Part shown: positions 55,120 through 63,405 of the stretch, one piece after another
Layout: each line of letters begins with the position of its first letter
Numbering within the stretch: position 1 is the first letter of the stretch
Assembly: GCA_000143165.1 (NCBI GenBank)
Contig: CP002084.1
Coordinates: 186,001 to 250,000, forward strand
From: Dehalogenimonas lykanthroporepellens BL-DC-9
Lineage (GTDB): Bacteria; Chloroflexota; Dehalococcoidia; Dehalococcoidales; Dehalococcoidaceae
DNA length: 64,000 nt
Direction of reading: 5' to 3'
Made by a program: the position numbers and the translations under genes
Notes under the pieces: generated by a model
What the model was told of the DNA's origin: nothing
Database searches by the model: none
What the model saw: the letters and a program-made list of their open reading frames with translations, nothing else

Positions 55120-55347
55120 CGTCATTGCCAGCCTTTGGCGAAGAAATCCCGGTACCCTTATCCACCACGTTCCGTAGGGGCGAGGCATGCCTCGCCCCTA
55201 CGGTTACTTCCCCTCCGCGTCATTGCGATCATGTGGCGAAGCAATCTCGGTGTCCCCATTTCATCAATCAAAGCGAAGCAGAACCTGTCCCAGGCCGGAC
55301 ACAATTATTATCGTCATTACGAGGAGCGTAGCGACGTGGTAATCTCG
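55120..55347 (+). repeat. Cluster of dispersed-type palindromic repeats between coaX and coaBC
   Basis: Three related units of about 33-36 bases, each CGTCATT..(AAT)C(T/C)CG: 55120-55152, 55218-55250 and 55312-55347. The arms covary: ATTGC pairs with GCAAT in the second, ATTAC with GTAAT in the third. Between the first two lies a perfect 32-base palindrome (55172-55203) centred on GGCATGCC. The 380-base gap has no gene I can support; it resembles a MITE-like or REP-like insertion site. Confidence 0.72.
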
Positions 55348-55444
55348 TTTCTTCTTCCGCCACGTCCCAACGGTCGCCGGGAAAACCGGTGTACTTTTGG
55401 AACTGCCGGTGGCTATACTGATACTTATCTGGGAGCGTACTGAC

Positions 55445-56623
55445 ATGATACTGAAGAATAAAACCATCATCCTGGGCGTTACCGGTTCGGTAGCCGCCTA
55501 TAAAGCCGTCGATATCGCCTCGAAGCTGACTCAGGCCGGAGCTACAGTGGAAGTAATCATGACCGATTCCGCCCAGCGCTTCGTCACCCCCTTGAGTTTC
55601 CGGGCGGTCACCAATCGCCAGCCGGTCACTTCCATGTGGGACATGGCCGGGGAGTTCTCCATAGAGCATGTCTCCCTGGCCGAAACCGCTGATGCTGTCC
55701 TCGTCGCCCCGGCCACCGCCAACACCATCGCCCGCATCGCCTGGGGTTTTGCCGATGACATGATCTGCTCCACCGTGCTGGCCACCAAAGCCCCGGTCAT
55801 CGTGGCGCCGGCGATGAACTGTAATATGTATGAAAACGCCGCCACGCAGAAAAACATCCAAAGGTTGAAAGACCGTGGCATCGTTATCATCGAACCGAAC
55901 TCCGGCCACCTGGCTTGCGGCACCGAGGGCAAGGGCCGCTTGCCGTCCACCGATACCATCATCGGGGAACTCAGCCGCGTACTGGCCAAGGAATGCCCCC
56001 TGGCCGGTCGCAAGGTGGTCGTGACCGCCGGCGGCACCCGGGAGCCGCTGGATCCGGTGCGTTATCTCGGCAATCGTTCTTCGGGTAAGATGGGGCATGC
56101 CCTGGCATTGGCGGCAAGGGATGCCGGTGCTGATGTAGAACTGATTTCAACGGTCGATTTTCCGGTATCGGCCGGTATTGTCGTAACCCGTGTCGAAACC
56201 GCCGCGGAGATGCTGTCGGTGGTTCGCTCGGCGGTCAAGGGCGCTCATGCCCTCATCATGGCCGCCGCTGTCGCCGATTTCCGTCCGGTTGAAGCGTCCA
56301 AAGATAAGATCAAGAAGGGCGACAACGGCCTGGATTTGAAACTGGAACCGACCGAGGACATCCTCTCGGCGGTGAAAGGCGATTTCATCCGGGTCGGCTT
56401 CGCCGCCGAGACCGGGGATTTACTGGCAAACGCCCGGCAGAAGCTTTCGGCCAAGAACCTCGACCTCATCGTCGCCAATGACGTCACCTCCCCCGGCGCC
56501 GGCTTCGGTGCCGAAACCAATAAGGTTACTCTGCTGTTCAGGGATGGGCGGGTAGAGGAACTGCCGCTCATGAGCAAACGGGAAGTGGCTGAGAGGGTGG
56601 TGAGGGAGATGGATGAGGTGTGA
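55445..56623 (+). CDS. coaBC: Bifunctional phosphopantothenoylcysteine decarboxylase/synthetase
   Basis: Performs two steps of CoA synthesis. The CoaC domain (about 1-185) has ILGVTGSVAAYKAVDIASKL, the flavin-site His in SIEHVSLAE, and PAMNCNMYENAATQKN with the catalytic Cys loop GHLACGTEGKGRL. The CoaB domain (about 190-392) has VTAGGTREPLDPVRYLGNRSSGKMGHALA and the conserved NDVT. 392 residues, normal. Start at 55445 from family N-terminus. Separated from coaX by repeats. Confidence 0.95.
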   Translation: MILKNKTIILGVTGSVAAYKAVDIASKLTQAGATVEVIMTDSAQRFVTPLSFRAVTNRQPVTSMWDMAGEFSIEHVSLAETADAVLVAPATANTIARIAWGFADDMICSTVLATKAPVIVAPAMNCNMYENAATQKNIQRLKDRGIVIIEPNSGHLACGTEGKGRLPSTDTIIGELSRVLAKECPLAGRKVVVTAGGTREPLDPVRYLGNRSSGKMGHALALAARDAGADVELISTVDFPVSAGIVVTRVETAAEMLSVVRSAVKGAHALIMAAAVADFRPVEASKDKIKKGDNGLDLKLEPTEDILSAVKGDFIRVGFAAETGDLLANARQKLSAKNLDLIVANDVTSPGAGFGAETNKVTLLFRDGRVEELPLMSKREVAERVVREMDEV

Positions 56624-56795
56624 ACACTCAGCGATATCTCACAGCCCACGAGATCCCTTTCATCTCAAAATCTTTTGGCCGAAAGACGCTTGAGTCAAAG
56701 GTAAATAGATCACTGTTGGAAAACCAGTCCTCTGAATCAAATGAATAAAGTAAACCGGACTTAAATTGTTCGTCCCGAATGGGAGCAGTAGATGT

Positions 56796-57539
56796 TCAAG
56801 AATCGGATTCCGCTTCTGGTTCTATTATCGGAGTAAGTGGGTTGCCGGTAATGCCGGCTTGCGCTGCAATAATGGATGCATGGGTTCTACTGCGGGCCTG
56901 CAGCTTATCAATAACATTACGAATATGCTTTTTCACAGTATCAAGCGTTATATTCAGACTGGATGATATTTCCTTGTTGGAATCTCCGTTACCCATAAGT
57001 CTGAGTACATCCACTTCCCTGGCCGTGAGATGAGCCGCCTCAGCAGTGCGTTCAGCCAGAGTTTTGCGGCCGTTTTGCAATAGATTTTCCACCGCGGCGC
57101 GCAACAATACGGTCGAAACCTGGGCATCCCCCTCGATTACTCTATGAATATTTTTTGTCAAAGCATCCGGGGTCGTGTCTTTGAGAAAAAGATAGCCGCC
57201 CGCACCGGCATGAATAGCATCAATGACGTAAGAATCGTTGAGGTTTTCTGTCAGAACCAGGACGGCCACTTCCGGAAATTTATCCTTAATCAGCCTGGTA
57301 ACCTGAACGCCATCAATTTTGCCATTCCTGGTTTCGGTCAGGACGACATCGACAGGTTTACCACGGTCACGGGCCGACTTAATATACTGCAACGCCTGAC
57401 GTTCGTCCGGGGCGTCGTCAACCAGGGTAATCAGAGGGTCTTTGGCGATGATAGCCTGTAAACCTTCACGAACCACCGGATTGAAACCAATCATCAATAC
57501 TTTCAAGGATTCCTGTTCCAGATTCTGTTTGTTCACCAT
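56796..57539 (-). CDS. LuxR/NarL-type response regulator with altered receiver domain (orphan)
   Basis: A 247-residue protein. N-terminal receiver-like domain (about 12-125), linker, and C-terminal GerE/LuxR helix-turn-helix (about 170-235, LTAREVDVLRLMGNGDSNKEISSSLNITLDTVKKHI). The receiver is unusual: the acid pair near residue 17 is replaced (VLMIGFNP where VLLVDDHP is common) and the phosphoacceptor position reads TET (DVVLTETRN for DVVLMDIRM). The Thr/Lys positions (LVLTEN, FLKDT) remain. No histidine kinase is adjacent, so it may be phosphorylation-independent. The ATG at 57539 is preferred over an earlier in-frame start. Confidence 0.85.
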   Translation of the reverse strand: MVNKQNLEQESLKVLMIGFNPVVREGLQAIIAKDPLITLVDDAPDERQALQYIKSARDRGKPVDVVLTETRNGKIDGVQVTRLIKDKFPEVAVLVLTENLNDSYVIDAIHAGAGGYLFLKDTTPDALTKNIHRVIEGDAQVSTVLLRAAVENLLQNGRKTLAERTAEAAHLTAREVDVLRLMGNGDSNKEISSSLNITLDTVKKHIRNVIDKLQARSRTHASIIAAQAGITGNPLTPIIEPEAESDS

Positions 57540-57956
57540 AGTCTGCCTTCTTGGCAAATTCAGCGTGGCGCAAAACCTCCACTTCATCAAGCCTTAGAGT
57601 ACCATTATACCCCCCCATTTCAATATCTGCACTACCCTAATGGTTACCATCGGTATTTATGATCGGCCGCACCTTGATGCCCTCCCGATTACTACCAGCG
57701 GGGCTTGTGGATTGTTGAATCGGAGAACATACTTGAATCGGTGAAACTATGGGCTATCGACTGACTCCCCGGAGAAGTCATAAGAATCGGCGGTAGTTAA
57801 CACTCTGAAAAATACTTATGCGGTATCAAGTTATGAAGTATTTCTGGCTATATACGTAGAATCCAGCCAAGTTGTAACCAGGGGTAGCTTTTGAGGATAC
57901 CAACAGGTCGATGAAAATATTTTAGAGTTTAACAGTCTAAACAGAAAAGAAAATTG
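57540..57956. other. Intergenic region, no gene recognised
   Basis: About 417 bases, AT-richer than the core. I see no open frame of note, tRNA or riboswitch. A short inverted repeat GTTTA / TAAAC lies just before the next gene (about 57928-57943). Confidence 0.4.
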
Positions 57957-58202
57957 ATGAAGACAGGTAACGGAACCTTACTGGCAATCCTGGGCGGCGT
58001 GATCGGCGTGGTCGGCTTTGCGGCATTTCAACGGGCAAACGAGATCATATCACAAGGTGATGCCCTACTCAGCTTCGGGTGGTTTTTTTCTGATATAAGC
58101 CGGGATGACGCCACGATACTACAAATGGCCGGAATCGGTGGAATGGTGCTAGGCGCCATCCTGTTGATAGTAGGTTTGATGAAAGTTTATAAATCCCGCT
58201 GA
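57957..58202 (+). CDS. Small two-helix membrane protein
   Basis: An 81-residue product with helices at about residues 7-25 (LLAILGGVIGVVGFAAF) and 55-76 (GIGGMVLGAILLIVGLM). The intervening loop is polar. No family recognised. It heads a run of tiny membrane-protein genes on the plus strand that leads to a PRC-barrel protein, suggesting an envelope or stress-related cluster. The ATG at 57957 is used because an earlier TTG has no Shine-Dalgarno. Confidence 0.5.
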   Translation: MKTGNGTLLAILGGVIGVVGFAAFQRANEIISQGDALLSFGWFFSDISRDDATILQMAGIGGMVLGAILLIVGLMKVYKSR

Positions 58203-58234
58203 TATTAAAGCGTAAACAAGTTCAAGGAGGTAGG

Positions 58235-58408
58235 ATGGATTTCTTATGACTAATCGTGATTATCCTGTTCATACTTTGGTTCACCGGGTGGCGGGGAGGT
58301 TGGGGAAGGGGCAGATCGTCAAACCGAGGCCTGATTCACATCGTCCTTGTTCTGGCGGTGATAATATTGATTGTCTGGCTGTTGAAAGCGGTGCTGAATC
58401 TGTTCTAG
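58235..58408 (+). pseudogene. Lmo0937-like small membrane protein with in-frame UGA at codon 5
   Basis: GGAGG lies six bases before an ATG, then MDFL, then UGA, then a frame LIVIILFILWFTGW to a C-terminus LIHIVLVLAVIILIVWLLKA that closely resembles the intact gene at 58561. Four codons after a good start codon, the stop probably disables it or forces restart at GTG 58256, which lacks a Shine-Dalgarno. The family has Trp near this position, so a UGG-to-UGA change is the simplest explanation. Confidence 0.5.
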
Positions 58409-58441
58409 GTGTTGGGTCATGAGTGTATCGGAAGGCATAAC

Positions 58442-58561
58442 ATGGTTGAGTTTGTCCTGTTGCTTTTGATCTTTGCCGTCTCGCTGTTGGCAACGCCTGT
58501 AATCAGGGCATCGAACCAATCCGACGACGGACACGATCCGCAGGGAAAGGAGGTTAAATAA
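58442..58561 (+). CDS. Small single-helix protein
   Basis: A 39-residue frame starting VEFVLLLLIFAVSLLATP after the initiator, with a hydrophobic helix at residues 3-20 and a polar tail ending GKEVK. Its tail region contains the AAAGGAGG Shine-Dalgarno of the next gene, and its stop overlaps that gene's ATG (TAATG), which suggests translational coupling. Too short to classify. Confidence 0.4.
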   Translation: MVEFVLLLLIFAVSLLATPVIRASNQSDDGHDPQGKEVK

Positions 58562-58710
58562 TGCTACTTCTAATCGCAATCATACTCATAGTCCTTTGGG
58601 CACTCGGTGCGTTTGCCTTCAGTTTGGGCAGTTTAGTGCATATTGCGCTTGTTTTAGCGGTGATATTATTAATCATCTGGCTTTTGAAAAGTGTTTTCAG
58701 GGCTTTCTAA
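58561..58710 (+). CDS. Lmo0937/DUF5670-like small membrane protein
   Basis: A 49-residue protein with two hydrophobic helices: LLLIAIILIVLWALGAFAF and LVHIALVLAVILLIIWLLKS. Length and the central LG-x-HI pattern match the Lmo0937 family of stress-associated peptides. It is a tandem paralogue of the broken copy at 58235. Preceded by AAAGGAGG. Function is not established for the family. Confidence 0.65.
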   Translation: MLLLIAIILIVLWALGAFAFSLGSLVHIALVLAVILLIIWLLKSVFRAF

Positions 58711-58757
58711 GGCTGTTTATCCAGAGTGGATAACAGATTATTTAAAGGAGGAATACT

Positions 58758-59372
58758 ATGGCTAATAAATCAGCAAGGTTCGTACCGACTATCAGGTTGA
58801 AGGAGTACGATGTAATTAACAAAGAAGGCAAGGATATGGGGCAGGTCCAGACCTTCATCGTTGACATGAATGAGGGCTTGATAGCTTTCGTGCTTGTGGC
58901 CTTTGGGGGTACTTTGGGTTTTGGGGATAAATGGTTCGCTCTTCCCTGGGAGTCTTTAAAGTGGCAACCGGAAAAAGAGAATTTCCTTCTGGGTATGTCG
59001 GAAAATATCCTTAAGGATGCACCGGGCATGGACAAGAATAAATGGATGGAAGTAATTGAACAATGGCAGGAAGAAAATGATCTGGAACTGCTTGACCGAT
59101 ATTATACCAGCCACGGTTATGAGTCATATAAGGGGGTCATTCAAAGACGGGTAACAAACTTGGGTGACCGTAAGCCTGATGCCAAGTTCGAAGTAAATAT
59201 GGACGTAGCCGGCGAATATCGCTTTAAACTCGTTGCGCTGAATGGACAGACTATCGCAGTATCGCAAGGCTACAATGCCAAGGAAAGTGCCCTGCAGGGT
59301 ATTGAATCTGTCAGACAGAATGCCCCCATCGCTGTTATTGATGATGTGACAATTCCGGGCTCAGAAAACTAA
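58758..59372 (+). CDS. PRC-barrel domain protein with C-terminal DUF1508-like domain
   Basis: A 204-residue protein. The N-terminal PRC-barrel (about 10-95, DVINKEGKDMGQVQTFIVDM, then FGDKWFALPWESLKW) is the fold found in RimM and photosynthetic reaction-centre H subunits. The C-terminal part (about 140-200, AKFEVNMDVAGEYRFKLVAL, IAVSQGYNAKESALQGIESV) resembles the DUF1508/YegP repeat. No membrane helix. AAAGGAGG precedes the ATG. Its neighbours suggest a stress or envelope role, but this is inference. Confidence 0.75.
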   Translation: MANKSARFVPTIRLKEYDVINKEGKDMGQVQTFIVDMNEGLIAFVLVAFGGTLGFGDKWFALPWESLKWQPEKENFLLGMSENILKDAPGMDKNKWMEVIEQWQEENDLELLDRYYTSHGYESYKGVIQRRVTNLGDRKPDAKFEVNMDVAGEYRFKLVALNGQTIAVSQGYNAKESALQGIESVRQNAPIAVIDDVTIPGSEN

Positions 59373-59402
59373 TAGATTTACAATAACAATTAGTTAAATA
59401 TC

Positions 59403-59459
59403 TGGGGCGGCGACGGAACTAAGTGAGATTGATTAAAGATTGCATTTCCGTCGTCGCCC
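59403..59459 (+). repeat. Inverted repeat with long loop downstream of the PRC-barrel gene
   Basis: Arms GGGCGGCGACGGAA and TTCCGTCGTCGCCC pair over 14 bases (one G-U) with a loop of about 27 bases. It lacks a T run, so a terminator role is uncertain. It lies 13 bases before the left IS256 remnant. Confidence 0.55.
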
Positions 59460-59472
59460 TACACAGATTTAA

Positions 59473-59632
59473 AGTAGAATCCCTGTACGTGGTGTAAATT
59501 CCTGAAATTGAAAAAGCAGGCCATTGTGTGGTTTCTTGAAAGAAAATAACAACAAAGACTTTCAGGAGGTAACCACGACAATGGCCAAAAGCAGTTGTCA
59601 CTTCTGGAATTGCTAAGCAAGTCCGGCGGTGA
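59473..59632 (+). mobile_element. Left-end remnant of the IS256-family element
   Basis: Starts with the same terminal repeat and untranslated region as the intact copy at 11505 and is nearly identical through the Shine-Dalgarno and first transposase codons. It then shows a small deletion and frameshift (GGCCAAAAGCAG for GGCCAAAGACAGG) and homology ends near 59632. Only about 160 bases of 1,375 remain. The high identity suggests a recent common source. Confidence 0.88.
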
Positions 59633-59713
59633 TGGGTACTGGGCTCTTACATCATGCTTGCATTTTATGGCATGCTTCACCCAAACGGATTCTTCTTACT
59701 CTCTGAGAGCAAA

Positions 59714-61348
59714 CTATTCAAGTGCCACAATATAATCATAGTGCGGTTGCCCGCCCCAAACAACATCTACCTGAACCGAAGGATATTGCGTAATGAGTTT
59801 ATTGGCGATACTATCGGCGTCCTCCGCAGTGGTATCAGCCCCATGATACAAGGTTATCACTTTCACTTTAGAAAAGTCGGTCTTGGCCAACAGGTCGGTG
59901 AGGACTTTTTCAGACGATTCATTAACCGCTGACAGATGGTCGTCGAATAAACCGATAGTCTGATTCTTTTTGATGACCAGCTTGTTGAGTTTTGTATCGC
60001 GGCTGGCATGCGTGATTTCAATGGTGTGAACTTGGAGCGCGGCTTCAGTCATGCGTTGAACATTAATCTCAAACGTGGCGTCATAATCAAAGGCTCGTAG
60101 CGCAGACACACCTTGCGGCAGTGTCTTTGTAGGAACGACGGCGATGTTTTTGTTAGTCAGTTGCTTAACTAGTTCAGCGGCAGAGATGATATTTTTATTG
60201 TTGGGCAAGATAATGACCTGGTCACAGGCAACATGCTCTACTGCCTGTAAAATATCCTTGGTTGACGGGTTCATTGTCTGTCCCCCAGGGACAACGGCAG
60301 TTGCGCCAAGAGAAGAAAAGACATCAGCAAACCCATCACCGGCTACAATAGCCACGACCGCAATATCAAGAGCGGACTGACGGTCTTTCTGCAGAGCCAG
60401 AAAGTCTTCTTCATACTGTTCATCCATATTGCGTATGTTGACTTTATGAACTGTGCCTATTTTGGTGGCAAAATCGAGTACCAGACCAGGAGCAGATGTA
60501 TGAATATGGACACGAACCGTAGATTTATCACCGACTACGATGAGCGATTTTCCCTGTTGCTTGAAACTAGCTCTGATCTTTTCCGGGTCCAGGCCTTCGC
60601 CCTTGAGAAGGAACTCCGTGCAATAACCAAATGGTTCGTCGTCAGCCTGCTTCAATTGTCTTTTATTAGCACTCACCGGCTCGGAGCTGACTATAACCCG
60701 GGATTTTTTGAACTGCATTTGTTCGGTTTCATCGCGCAGAAAATACAGCATCCCCTCTAAGATAGTAAAAAGCCCCTGACCTCCCGCATCCACTACCCCA
60801 GCCTCCCGCAATACCGGTAAAAGTAACGGTGTTTTAGCCACCGACTCCGAGGCAGTTTTCACCGTGGCTTCTAACAGTTTATAGATAGAATCATTATCTG
60901 CCGCCGAATTTCTGGCAGTTGTAGCTACATCTTTAATGACGGTCAGGATGGTACCTTCCACCGGGTTAGTTAGACTTTTATAAGCCATTGCCTCAGCTTG
61001 TGTCCATGCATTGGCCCAATCAGCGACGGTTACAACTTCCTTGTCTTTGAACGCTTGGGCAAATCCACGCCATATCTGGGAAGAAATTACACCGGAATTA
61101 CCTCGGGCCTCCATGAGGGCACCTTCGGCAATTGCTGCCGCGACCGAATCCGCCTTGTTATCAGTTACTTTAAAAGCTTCCTCGACTGCAGACTGGAAGG
61201 TAAGTAACATATTGGTGCCGCAATCTCCATCTGGCACCGGGAACACATTAAGCGCATTAATGTCTAATACGCTTTTCTCCAACCACGCAACCGCGGCAGA
61301 CAGCATATCACGCAGTTCATAGCCGTTCATAGTAGTAGTTATTGACAT
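59714..61348 (-). CDS. fakA: Fatty acid kinase catalytic subunit FakA-like (DAK2/DhaL domain)
   Basis: A 544-residue kinase that phosphorylates fatty acids carried by FakB (DegV) proteins. N-terminal DhaL domain (about 1-200): NVFPVPDGDCGTNMLLTFQS binds Mg-ATP through the Asp residues, ARGNSGVISSQIWRGF and VVDAGGQGLFTILEGM follow. The middle and C-terminal domains have TEFLLKGEGLD, GDKSTVRVHIHT and LPNNKNIISAAE. The start at 61348 has GGAG upstream; longer and shorter options are weaker. PlsY lies just beyond. The gene sits between two IS ends. DGDCGTN has Cys where Thr is more common. Confidence 0.9.
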   Translation of the reverse strand: MSITTTMNGYELRDMLSAAVAWLEKSVLDINALNVFPVPDGDCGTNMLLTFQSAVEEAFKVTDNKADSVAAAIAEGALMEARGNSGVISSQIWRGFAQAFKDKEVVTVADWANAWTQAEAMAYKSLTNPVEGTILTVIKDVATTARNSAADNDSIYKLLEATVKTASESVAKTPLLLPVLREAGVVDAGGQGLFTILEGMLYFLRDETEQMQFKKSRVIVSSEPVSANKRQLKQADDEPFGYCTEFLLKGEGLDPEKIRASFKQQGKSLIVVGDKSTVRVHIHTSAPGLVLDFATKIGTVHKVNIRNMDEQYEEDFLALQKDRQSALDIAVVAIVAGDGFADVFSSLGATAVVPGGQTMNPSTKDILQAVEHVACDQVIILPNNKNIISAAELVKQLTNKNIAVVPTKTLPQGVSALRAFDYDATFEINVQRMTEAALQVHTIEITHASRDTKLNKLVIKKNQTIGLFDDHLSAVNESSEKVLTDLLAKTDFSKVKVITLYHGADTTAEDADSIANKLITQYPSVQVDVVWGGQPHYDYIVALE

Positions 61349-61639
61349 ACTTACACTCCGACAACGCCATCCGAACCTTAAGGTGTACCCCGTCATCCAA
61401 GCAGAATCGGGACAAGCGTAAGGTGGGAAACCGACTCAATTGACCGGGATTTTACCATACCTCCTGTGATTATGTCTCTGGTATAGACTTTCACCTGGAA
61501 TTTGTATCCCGCCCCCTGATGCTGATGTTTGACATTCCACCTGAAAAACAGATACTTCGAAAATGTTAGTACTCCGTTGAAGTTGCGGTCTTGGGCACAG
61601 CAAACTATGCTGGCTCAAACAACTTGAGGAAGAAAATTG

Positions 61640-61889
61640 AATCCGCTATTGAGTCGTTTAACGGCAGTTTTCGGGCGAGTGTCTGAATAGGCACTGGTTT
61701 TTGTCGCTCGAAGATGCCGGGGAGAAAATTGAAGCATGGCGGCCGGAATGTAGCAAGTGGAGACTTCACGGTGTTCTTGACAACCTGACGCCGCGGCCAT
61801 ATGCTGAACAGTATCTGGAAGAACTGTTTGATGGAGAAGGGCAAAATAGTCATAATTCTCTAATAATGGCTGTACCTGTTTTGGGGTGA
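61640..61889 (+). mobile_element. Decayed IS3-family transposase C-terminus
   Basis: Broken frames read SAIESFNGSFRA, a stop and shift, then WFLSLEDAGEKIEAWRPE and DNLTPRPYAEQYLEEL. This is the typical end of IS3-family OrfB integrases (ESFNG-R-R-ECLN-HWF-SLEDAR-KIE-WR ... LGNLTP-EYAE). Stops and a frameshift show it is a relic. Its 5' part is missing. Confidence 0.72.
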
Positions 61890-61897
61890 GGGTCAAT

Positions 61898-61925
61898 GCA
61901 TTTACACCACGTACGGGACACTGCC
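61898..61925 (-). repeat. Second IS end facing the remnant at 59473
   Basis: GCATTTACACCACGTACGGGACACTGCC is inverted relative to the left end at 59473: both share an inner block of about 17 matching bases around CGTACGTGGTGTAAAT. It lies beside the decayed IS3-family fragment. No matching 8-base direct repeats flank the 59473-61925 segment. Confidence 0.65.
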
Positions 61926-62006
61926 AGAAAGACGGCAAATTCAATAAAATGGTGATACCGATTTTGAGTCTAGTAAACTTCAGCCAAAGGAGGAATAGAA
62001 CCAGCC

Positions 62007-62729
62007 ATGATGGTAGAATTTGTCTTATTAATCCTTTTGGCCTATTTGATAGGCTCGGTGCCCAGTGCTTATCTGGCAGGTAAGTGGTTTCGCGGTGTCG
62101 ATATCCGAGAGCACGGGAGCGGCAACGTGGGAGTTAGCAACCTCATAAGCGCCACTTCATGGCAGATAGGACTGCCGGCCATCATTTTTGATATTGTCAA
62201 GGGTATTTTGCCAATATGGGTTGCTTACCAGCTACAACTTGGCATTCCCCAGCAGGTAACTGTGGGCACCGCCGCTATCGTTGGTCACAACTGGCCGGTT
62301 CTCCTCCGCTTTAATGGCGGCAGAGGTATGCTCACGACAATAGCAGTTGTCTTCGCACTTCCCGTAGTGAATGGCTACCTACCGTGGGAGCTCCTGGCTT
62401 TCTTCGTCTGTGCTGTTGTCTGTCTGTTTACCATCCACAATATACCGATAGGCACCGCCGCCGGTATCGGCATCGCTCCTGTGGTCAGCTGGCTGACAGG
62501 GAAACCGCTTGCCTTGACCCTTGGCTTTATCGCTATCTTTCTCATATTAATCATCAGAAGGTTGACGGCGCCGTTAACGGAAGAGTCCGCTAATGTCAGT
62601 ATGAAGCAACTGATAGTCAACCGCCTCTTTCTTGACCGCGATATCAGGGATAGGGAAGCCTGGATTAATCGGCAAAGTACAAAGCAGATTTCAGTTGAAG
62701 ATATGCCGAAGAAACTTCACCCTGGTTAG
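62007..62729 (+). CDS. plsY: Glycerol-3-phosphate acyltransferase PlsY-like
   Basis: Transfers the acyl group of acyl-phosphate to glycerol-3-phosphate in the membrane. 240 residues, about six membrane segments. Conserved blocks are GSVPSAYLAGKWFRGVDIREHGSGNVGVSNL (substrate loop; note GVSN where GATN is usual) and GHNWPVLLRFNGGRGMLT (GGKG in most members). These changes hint at a divergent paralogue. The C-terminal tail is longer than in the typical PlsY. AAAGGAGGA precedes the ATG. Together with the nearby fakA it would use FakA-made acyl-phosphate. Confidence 0.83.
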   Translation: MMVEFVLLILLAYLIGSVPSAYLAGKWFRGVDIREHGSGNVGVSNLISATSWQIGLPAIIFDIVKGILPIWVAYQLQLGIPQQVTVGTAAIVGHNWPVLLRFNGGRGMLTTIAVVFALPVVNGYLPWELLAFFVCAVVCLFTIHNIPIGTAAGIGIAPVVSWLTGKPLALTLGFIAIFLILIIRRLTAPLTEESANVSMKQLIVNRLFLDRDIRDREAWINRQSTKQISVEDMPKKLHPG

Positions 62730-62820
62730 GAGGGAGGCAAAGGGTATGGGGCGCAGAATTGAGGGGAGACGATGATTATCCGGCGAGGCAAGTATATGGT
62801 TAACGCCGATTTATCTTGTG

Positions 62821-63405
62821 TCAAAATAAATCAATACTATAAAATCCAGCAAATGCCAAGACCAGGTTTTTAGTCATATTGCCAGCCAGAGTTAATACCG
62901 CCCACTTTATTGGCGGAAATTTTAAAGTTCCCAAAGCGATGGTTACGGGTAAATGAATAGGGTTCATAATGGCTGAAATCAGGAAAGCGGTGAGCGAACC
63001 GCCTCTTCTAGCCAAATATACCCCTTGACGGTAACGTTTGCTATCAAATTTAGACACTATCTTATAGGATAGTTCCTTGCCCCTAAAACCGATGAAAAAC
63101 GTAGGGGCTTGCCCCAAAGTGGCTCCGATTGCGGAGACAGTTCCAACTACAACCGGTGCTAACACACCCCATTCCAGGGCAAGAGTGTTCGATAAAAGAA
63201 AGACTACAAGATAATAGGGAATCGGGATCAACGTCAGACTTATCAAACTGCTTGCCACTAATGCGATTACAAATACTCCGGCCAAACTATATCCGGCTAT
63301 TCTTTCAACATCGACCAGATTTTCTCGATTAACCAACGCGGCTATAATCAGTCCGATGGTAATCACCAGGGCCAGGACACCGATTATCTTATCTTTGTTG
63401 GACAC
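62821..63405 (-). CDS. VTT-domain (DedA/SNARE-associated) membrane protein
   Basis: A 194-residue membrane protein with about five hydrophobic segments. GYSLAGVFVIALVASSLISLT, then IPIPYYLVVFLLSNTLAL, then GAPTFFIGFRGKE-like GQAPTFFIGFRGKELS and RRGGSLTAFLISAIMNPIHLP match the VTT domain of DedA-family proteins, implicated in lipid-carrier flipping or membrane homeostasis. Convergent with plsY. AT-rich codon use, as in the surrounding stretch. Confidence 0.68.
   Translation of the reverse strand: MSNKDKIIGVLALVITIGLIIAALVNRENLVDVERIAGYSLAGVFVIALVASSLISLTLIPIPYYLVVFLLSNTLALEWGVLAPVVVGTVSAIGATLGQAPTFFIGFRGKELSYKIVSKFDSKRYRQGVYLARRGGSLTAFLISAIMNPIHLPVTIALGTLKFPPIKWAVLTLAGNMTKNLVLAFAGFYSIDLF

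Noticed and set aside
58246-58440. Alternative frame from ATG 58246 in the tiny membrane-protein cluster
   Set aside because: It lacks a hydrophobic pattern and homology to the neighbouring paralogue, unlike the frame with the UGA.
59465-61933. Simple composite transposition of the fakA segment with target duplication
   Set aside because: The eight bases next to each outer end (AGATTTAA and AGAAAGAC) do not match, so a single clean insertion is not supported.
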